A stretch of DNA of 64,000 nt from Caenorhabditis remanei (lineage: Eukaryota; Nematoda; Chromadorea; Rhabditida; Rhabditidae). A program made the translations under genes and the position numbers. Of the stretch, positions 57,000 to 64,000 are shown in pieces. The stretch spans positions 1,984,001 to 2,048,000 of the forward strand of contig NC_071328.1 in the NCBI RefSeq assembly GCF_010183535.1. Reading direction: 5' to 3'. The notes under the pieces are model-generated. The model saw only the letters and a list, made by a program, of their open reading frames with translations, was not told the DNA's origin and made no database searches. The stretch's first letter is position 1, and every line of letters starts with the position of its first letter.

Positions 57000-57490
57000 A
57001 GTTCAAAGAATTCAAAAAATCCGTCGGCCAGGTGTCGTGGCCACCAACCGAACCAATTTCTCGGACACACTCAAAGGGTACGGACGGGGGATGGACGAGG
57101 GGGGTCAGACCAATATATTTTCTCTGGTATGCACTCCTCGCTCCATCGCACTATTTCGCCCCGTGTGTGTGTAGCCGTCCGTTTTCCCCTTCCTCTGTGT
57201 GTGTGCAGTAGTGTGTCGAGTAACAAGACGAGAGAGTATACGAAATGAGGAGAGTGCAGAGATGGAGAAGGAGAAGTCGTTGTTGTGTCCTTTCTCTTCA
57301 ATTTGGGGTCCCTCCTCCTCGCCGGAAGACGATTTGGGACGGATGGGAGGGGGAGGTGTCCTTTTCGGACGATGGACGAAGAAGAAGCGACTGATTTCGA
57401 AACTCAATTTTATTACATTTGTTTCTATACTTGGAGGGACTTTGGGGGTGATTGGGGGATTGAGGCGTTTCCGTTTGTACCCAAAATCTT
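57000..57490 (-). promoter_or_regulatory. Single-copy GC-rich island upstream of dip-2
   Basis: Stands out from AT-rich surroundings, with GTGTGTGTG and CCTCCTCCTCGCC blocks, GAGAGAG, and no local repeat words. It could be a distal dip-2 promoter/5'UTR exon or an unannotated gene's promoter. No donor of good quality was seen on the minus strand, so the assignment is open. Confidence 0.35.
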
Positions 57491-58169
57491 CAAAATGAGA
57501 ATCGCTTTAAAAAAAAAGCTGAATTTTTATGTTTTCCTTTTGGTCCGATGTATTATCGGAATAAAAAAGTTCCGACATTTTCTGAGTTTTTTTTTGCTTT
57601 TTTGCTACTTTCTGAATAGCAAAAAAACAGCAAAAAACTATTTTTTGCTACAGCAAAATTGGTCCATAACACTGAAAATTGATGTTTTCCTGACTTTTCC
57701 GTTTTCTTAGGACCTCATGCAACTATTTTGCAATTCTTGAGTAGAAAACTGAACATTTTTCTTATTTTGTTGGCAGTACCTTTTTATGCACAGAATATTC
57801 CTTTCTAAAAGTGTTTTCTGTTGAAAATCAATGAATTTCACTATTTTTGGGACGGATGCACCAATAAATGGAATTTCGTCAATTTTTGGTAAAAATTAAC
57901 CAATTAAAAAAAAATCTGTGTTATATTCGAAAATTGGAAAATTATAGACTTTTATGCTGAAAATGGGGACAAATGGGGGTTTACCAAAAAAAAAATTGCT
58001 AAATTTCGAACATTTTCTTTTCACTTTGAACTTTTCGCATTTTCTGGCTGAAATTCTGCAAAATATCTCATTTTTTCGTGTTTTTAATCTCGGAAAACAC
58101 AATATTTAGAAAAGATTTCACGGAAAATCAACAAAAAAAAACTACGTTCGAGCGTGATTGCATAGTCAG

Positions 58170-58564
58170 CAGAGTTGTACGGAATGCGATTTTTCAGTTT
58201 CCGGAATCCGGAACCGGAATCAAAATTTCGAAATCCGGAACCGGAATGACGAAAAAACCCAGAATTCCGGAATTTCTCGGAATCCGGAATGATTCGATAA
58301 ATTTGCAAGGCCAAGTCATTTTTTTGAGTGTTTTTAATGATAAATAAAGTTTAAAACTACTTTTGAGGTTCAAAACCGAAAAAGAAGTAATGCAGTTGTC
58401 TATAAAACTCAAAAAAAATTTAAAATTTAAACTTCAGGATTCCGGAAAAAAATTCAAAAAACCGGAATCCGGAATCGGAATGAAAATTTTCATTTTCCGG
58501 AATCCGGAATCCGGAATGTCAAAAAAAACCCGGAATTCCGGAATCCGGATTCCGGACAACTATG
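58170..58564. mobile_element. hAT-like MITE, GGAATTCCGG type, second copy
   Basis: Reverse complement of the element at 12906-13308, including the central AT-rich segment (GCAAGGCCAAGTCATTTTT). Starts CAGAGTTGTACGGAAT and ends GGACAACTATG. Flanks ATAGTCAG and ATAGTAGG differ at two of eight positions, consistent with an older insertion. Confidence 0.88.
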
Positions 58565-59094
58565 ATAGTAGGATTACCATTGGAGCGCATTTCCTATACT
58601 AAACTGAAAAATGCACTTTTTCGATGGAAACTATTTAAAAAAATGCGAAAATTCACAGGCTCCGCCCACCGTCAAAAACGAACTAAAATGACATTTTTGG
58701 TGCAAAAAATCGCTAAATTTTAATTAAAAATGGGGATTTTTCGAGATTTTCTTATAAATTCGACTAAATCAATCAAAAAAGAGTCGAGAGATGGAAAATG
58801 GCAAGAATAATCCGTCTTTCTCCATTCCACTCATTCCAAATTCACTCAATCCTTCTCAAGAGTCCCCCGATGCACCATCTGTCGTCCCCCCCGGCCGAAA
58901 AAAGGGAGGGCAATGAATAAGAAATCATAAAGAAGTACACAGAAAAGGGCAAACTGGAAGAGATTAATCTGGAAAAAATTTTGAAAAAATAATAAATTTA
59001 ATCGATTCATATATAACAGGAATTTTTCTGAGAAACAAATAAAAACCAAAAATTGACAAAAAAACAGAGAAATAAGGAGAAATAGGATTCTAGA

Positions 59095-60050
59095 CTACCT
59101 AAGAAAGGGCGGATTCTGAATCCATTTTCAGAATTCGTTTAGGGTCAAAAATGGGCGGAGTTACAGCGATTTCAGTGAATTTCAGACAAAAACTTCATAA
59201 ACTCCATCCCAGGAAAATCATAACTCCATCCCAGGAAAATTCTGATTATAGATTCAGAATCCTCACGTCTTTTTGCATTTTTGTTTTTGCAACTGCGCTC
59301 CACCGGAAACGGTGGTGTACTTCTCGTGGACAAGTTGGATTGTGATTTTTAACCGATTTTCTGGATTTTTGCGATTTTTATTGGTAAATTTAGCATTTTT
59401 CAGCGATTCTCAACAAAAATTGTGAAGATTTGAAAAAAAAAACTTAGATTTTTTTTTATCGATTTTTCTTAAATTTCGCAGTTTTCTGTGGAGAAACTGT
59501 AGGAAATACCCATTTTACATCGGAAAAACTCAAAAAATTGATGAAAATCGTCAAAAAACGCCGAAAATTGACGAAAAATCGAAAAGTCAAACTTGTCCAC
59601 GAGGAGTACACGACGGATTTTGAAGTTTGCAGTGGAGCGCATTTGCTAAAATTTTAAAATTTTATATCGCTGGAAAGCTGAAAACATAGGGATTCTGAAT
59701 ATATAATCAGCATTTGTCTATGAGCAAAATGGGCGGAGTTATGTACGTTTTTGTCTGAAATTCACTGAAATCGCTGTAACTCCGCTCATTTTGACGCTAG
59801 AAAAAGTGGTGAAAATAGATTCAGAATCCTCACGTCGTCAGCTTTTTAACTGGACCTAACTTGACTAAAAAGCTAGAAGACGTGGGGATTCTGAATCCGT
59901 TTTCAGATTTGTTCTAGCGTCAAAATGGGCGGAGTTACAGCGATTTCACACAAAAACTCGCATAACTCCGCCCATTTTGACGCTAGAAAAAATCTGAAAG
60001 CAGATTCAGAATCCCCACGTCTTCTAGCTTTTCAGCTATAACAACTATAA
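59095..60050. repeat. GATTCTGAATCC / GGGCGGAGTTACAGCGATTTCA family
   Basis: Several palindromic modules: AAGCTGACGACGTGAGGATTC, TCAAAATGGGCGGAGTTACA, then the mirror AACTCCGCCCATTTTGACG and GAATCCTCACGTCGTCAGCTT. A GTGTACTTCTCGTGGACAAG / CTTGTCCACGAGGAGTACAC pair brackets 59319-59610. They lie just 3' of the acyltransferase gene. Confidence 0.83.
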
Positions 60051-60055
60051 CAACT

Positions 60056-63000
60056 CTAAACACATCTCCTAATATGCAACCAAGCGATTAACAGTGGTGA
60101 CGATGCAATCGTCATCAGGTATATCTTTCCGACGGTCGGACTGAAAAACGGTGCGATAAGGGCGGCGGAGAAGAAGAGAGTCGGCGGAAGGGTTTGGGAG
60201 ATGGGGACGCATGGAAGGACGGTCTGGGATGAGGAGAAGTCTTCGGAGGAATAGAATTCATCAATTATTCTGAAATTTAAAGAGAAAATAAATGAGTCAT
60301 ATTTCAGACACGAGATCTCACTTCTCTTTCCGCTCGAATCGATCAATCGTCCAGTTTCGAAGTGCCACCTTCTCTTTGGGCACCTGCAATCCAATAAGGA
60401 CGTTTTGAAACTGGAGACATTTCGCAACTATTTTAACATATTAACTCGGGGCACTGTTCTTACAACTGCGCTCCACCGAACTGCTCTTGCGTTTCCAAAA
60501 ACGTGAGTTTTAAATCCCTAGATTTTTGCAGTTTTTTGGCGTACTACTCAAAACCATTGGAAATTCTCCAAAAATGCGAATTTTCAGTCCAAAAAATTCT
60601 CAAAACTGCTCAGAAACTGCTTTTTTGAAAACGTAAAGTTAAGCTCCGCCCACTTCTGCAATATGCCGCACGGTACTGGCTGGATACTCAAAACCCTTTA
60701 AAAAAACGCCGAAATCACGAAAAAAGTGAGGTTTTTCACAAAAAATTCAAATTTTTCAGTAGAGAAAACGCGCTCTAGTGCAAAAATGTATGATTTTTAG
60801 CGCATTTTGAGTATAATTTTCCAGATTTTCCAGATTTTCCAGAAATTTCTCTCTACCTTTTCAATGGGTACCCTGTCCAAATGAATGTGCAACTGTTTGT
60901 ACGTCTGTGGTCCACAACAGAAATCGAACATTCCCGGTGCGAGACCCCGTCGTCCGGCCATTCTATAAAATGGATTAGCATATTCTGTCTGCGTCTCTCT
61001 CTCTCTCTCTCGTCTCTAACCTCATTTGTCCATACATAACCGTAACATCATAGATAGCGTCAAGTGTCGACAAATTGTCGAGTGCCAATTGTAATCCGCC
61101 ACTTCGGGGACACAACACGTTATGAAGCGGGCGGCGACCCTGAAATGAACGGGCGGTTTTTGGATGGGAAGAGGGATTGATTCAGGAATTTTTTTGTTTG
61201 ATGCAGCAAAAATGACTTACACAAATGGATTCTAGACTAGTCTATTTAAGAAGCTGACGCCGTGCGGATTCTGAATCCGTTTTCAGAATTTTTCTAGCCT
61301 CAAAATGGGCGGAGTTACAGCGATTTCAGATAATTTCAGACAAAAAATTCTGATTACAAATTCAGAGTCTCCACGTCTTCAGCTTCCTAGAGATAAAAAA
61401 TTGAGGTTAATGCAATTGCGCTCCACCGCAAACGGTGGTGTACTCCTCGTGGACAAGTTGGATCGTGATTTTTGATGATTTTTAAGCAATTTTCCAAGTT
61501 TTTTGTGATTTTTATTGGTAAATTGAGCATTTTTTCAGCGATTTTCAACAAAAATCGTGAATTTGACAGAATTTATTGAAGTTAAACATTTGAAAAAAAA
61601 AACCCAAAATATTTTTTCGATTTTTCATAAAATTTCTCAATTTTTTGGGGAGAAATAGTTGAAAACACTCATATTACATCGGGAAAACTCAGAAAACTAA
61701 TGAAAATCATCTAAAAACGACAAAAATTGACGAAAAATTTGAAAAGTCTAACTTGTCCACGAGGAGTACACGACGAAATTTGACGTTTGCAGTGTTTTGC
61801 ACTAAATTTTTATACCTCTATGAAGCTGAATACATGGGGATTCTGAATCTATAATCAGAATTTGTCTATGAGAAAAATGGGCGGAGTTACATCGCTTTCA
61901 GTGACTTTCAGCCTGAAAACTTGCATAACTCCGCCCATTTTGACGCTAGAAAAAGTGTGAAAATAGATTCAGAATCCTGACGTCGTCAGCTTTTCAGCTA
62001 AGCTTGAATTGACTAGAAGGCGAAAGATTTTGGGATTCTGAATCCATTTTTTGAACTTGTCTACAGCGCTTTCAGTGACTTCCACCACCGTTTGCGGTAG
62101 AGCGCGATTGCATTAACCTCAATTTTTTACCACTAGGAAGCTGAAGACGTGAGGATTCTGAATATATAATCAGAATTTGTCTATGAGCAAAATGGGCGGA
62201 GTTATGTAAGTTTTTGTCTAAAACCGCTCTAGCTCCGCTCATTTTGACGCTAGAAAAAGTCTGAAAATAGATTCAGAATCCTCACATCGTCAGCTTTTTA
62301 GCTATGAATAACTTGACAAAAAATCTAGAAGACGTGAGGATTCTGAATCTGTTTTCAGATTTTTTCTAACCTCAAAATGGGCGTAGTTACAGCGATTTCA
62401 GCATAACTCCGCCCATTTTGACGCTAGAAAAATTCTGAAAACAGATTCAGAATCTCTACGTCGTCAGCTTTCCGCTGATCTGTGTCCTACTCACATTAGC
62501 CTCCAAAAACCGATTGCTACTCTCCACCAACTTTGACTTCTTCGGCGACAATCTAGTCCCCTCGGGAAAAATCAATAACCAAAACGGGGGCGACGACTCA
62601 TTCAACCATTTCAACTGGCGTAACACGGGCGCCCCAATGAATTCTCCGAATCGACGGACATAAATATATCCGTGTTGGAATATATACCATCCGAACATTG
62701 GAACCAAATGAATCGAGCTTTTCACCATCACACGGAACGCCTGTTCGTTTCCGTTTTCGCCGTGACGGGCCGCCAGAATCACCGGAATAATCCAGTCGAC
62801 GTTGGATTGATGGTTGGACACTAATAGAGCATTCTCGGGCGCTCCGTTTTGATCTACCACGGAGGCTCCGCCCCCACTGGCTCCGCCCCCATGAAGATAA
62901 ATCTCAACACCGGAGAGATTTTCAAACACAAAAAGGCATAATCTCATGTAGGATTTGTACAAAATATTGTCCATTTTTTCGGCGAAACGTCTCGGGACGA

Positions 63001-63121
63001 TCCACGAGACACCGCCGATTACGATGGCACACGAGGCGAATGGAACCATTGAGAGAGAGAGGAGAGAGCACGGGATGATGGGTTTCAGGGAGTTCGCCGC
63101 GTGGGTTAGAGTGATTAGCAT
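60056..63121 (-). CDS. AGPAT5-like lysophospholipid acyltransferase
   Basis: Exons 63121-62495, 61139-61021, 60962-60857, 60383-60322, 60269-60056 (TAG) splice in phase to 375 residues, close to the family's usual length. The family transfers acyl groups from acyl-CoA to lysophospholipids such as lysophosphatidic acid, at ER or mitochondrial membranes. The PlsC motifs are present: NHQSNVDW at 103-110 (catalytic His and Asp) and FPEGTR at 185-190. A hydrophobic segment lies at about 18-43 and two more near the C-terminus (LFFSAALIAPFF; YLMTIASSPLLIAWL). LDAIYDVTVMYG and LHIHLDRV are typical of AGPAT5 rather than AGPAT1/2. The start is the ATG four bases after a TTTCCAG acceptor; an upstream in-frame ATG at 63160 lies before that acceptor. 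Nematode homologues are named acl genes; I do not know which number applies. Confidence 0.95.
61240..62480. repeat. GATTCTGAATCC and GTGGACAAG repeats in acyltransferase intron 1
   Basis: The intron 61140-62494 repeats the content of 59095-60050: GGGCGGAGTTACA palindromes at 61310, 61880, 62200 and 62380, and a CTCGTGGACAAG / CTTGTCCACGAGG pair at 61445 and 61751. The last module stops about 20 bases from the exon 1 donor. Confidence 0.82.
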
Positions 63122-63139
63122 TTTTCTGGAAATATGCTG

Positions 63140-64000
63140 ATTTACGGGGCGTAAAAACACGCTAAAATCGATTTTTTTGGTAAAAATTGAAGGTTGGTGT
63201 GGATTTACGCCCGTAAACTGAAAAATTCGTGGTTTCAGATGAGAGATTCTCTAGATTTACGCGCGTAAATCCACACTAAGATCCGGCAAAAAATTGGCAG
63301 GTTGGTGTGGATTTACAAGCGTAAATCTACATTTTCATGTCGTTTTACGCAGATTTTCGAGATGTTCGATTTACGGGTTTTACGGTAACCTAGGGATTAC
63401 GGTACCCATAGGTTACCGTAATCTTCCCTTTTTCGTTTGTAACTTAAATAGAGTTTTTACGGTGGTTGATGTGGATTTACGGGCGTAAATCGACAATTTT
63501 TGGTTTCGCTTTGATTTACATCTTCAATCTACACGAAAAATGAGTTTTGTTGCCCAAAAATGGAATTTCAATGTTTTGGTGTGGATTTTCGAGCGAAAAC
63601 CGCGTAAATCGACCCCAAAATTCTCGAATTTCAGTTAAACCTACTGTTACGGCGTAAATCTACACCAGAACATCTCTTGGTGTCGATTTACGCCCGTAAA
63701 TTCGCATAAAATAATGATGTGATTCGTTCTGAACAAAATAACGTTTTACGCTCGTAAATCCACACTGAGGTACTGTAAAATTCCGATTTAGGTGTGAATT
63801 TACGGGCGTAAATCGCTTTCTTTTTTCCGTTCAAAAACTGATCATACTGTAGTTTCGATGAATTACGCAAAAAGCGATTTACGCTCGTAAATCGACACCG
63901 AAATCAGTATCAAACCGTAAATCCACGCCAAAACCGATTTTTTCAAATTTATGTAGATTTACGCTCGTAAATCTACGTAACACCAGATTTAACTGAAATT
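63140..64000. repeat. GATTTACG-CGTAAATC palindromic repeat array
   Basis: More than twenty occurrences of GGATTTACG or CGTAAATCCACA, often fused into the palindrome GATTTACGGGCGTAAATC, fill the upstream flank of the acyltransferase to the window edge. A TTACGG/CCGTAA cluster (63384-63422) is embedded. No gene seen. Confidence 0.87.

Noticed and set aside
57071..57498. Open frames on both strands in the GC-rich island upstream of dip-2
   Set aside because: Low-complexity, no homology recognised, no splice sites in phase; kept only as a candidate regulatory island.
63122..63160. Upstream in-frame ATG extending the acyltransferase by 13 codons
   Set aside because: It lies before a TTTCCAG acceptor placed four bases ahead of the next ATG, so the shorter start is favoured.
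1..64000. tRNA or other structured RNA genes
   Set aside because: No stretch with convincing A and B boxes or cloverleaf pairing was found by eye; a covariance-model search would be decisive.

Overview
The window looks like a nematode autosomal region, most likely Caenorhabditis or a close relative. Evidence: short exons with GT(G/A)AGT donors and TTTTCAG/TTTCCAG acceptors, an SMC1 protein that reads like C. elegans HIM-1, possible trans-splice acceptors a few bases before start codons, and strongly AT-rich introns. Introns are unusually large for the genus and full of short repeats and non-autonomous DNA transposons.

Layout. (1) 1-11099, plus strand: the 3' half of the cohesin ATPase gene SMC1 (him-1), eight exons; the window opens inside an intron. 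(2) 12431-20651, plus strand: three tandem paralogues (A, B, C) encoding small glycine-rich membrane proteins of about 155-167 residues, family not recognised. (3) 21529-51402, minus strand: one roughly 30 kb gene for the DIP2 (disco-interacting protein 2) orthologue, fifteen common exons plus two internal alternative first exons, converging on paralogue C. (4) 51403-60055: repeat-rich upstream sequence without a supported gene. (5) 60056-63121, minus strand: a five-exon AGPAT5-like lysophospholipid acyltransferase. (6) 63140-64000: upstream sequence packed with a short palindromic repeat. No tRNA, rRNA or CRISPR array was recognised.

Two reading frames are broken by single-base-scale indels (him-1 near 3643, paralogue B near 16340) in otherwise well-kept genes, which suggests consensus errors in the assembly, though real lesions are possible.

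The most interesting signal is in the non-coding DNA. Several unrelated-looking minisatellites (GGCCCGG, GGAATTCCGG, CGGAAGTCGG, CGGCAACT) are the interiors of elements with related ends of the form CAG/CATA-x-TTG-x-CGG and perfect 8-bp target-site duplications at five or more loci. This is the signature of hAT-like non-autonomous transposons whose terminal repeat has been amplified into a minisatellite. Other palindromic elements (TTAA-flanked, TATTAG-ended) and several dispersed short-repeat families fill the introns, and small copies of exon edges sit inside neighbouring introns of both him-1 and dip-2.
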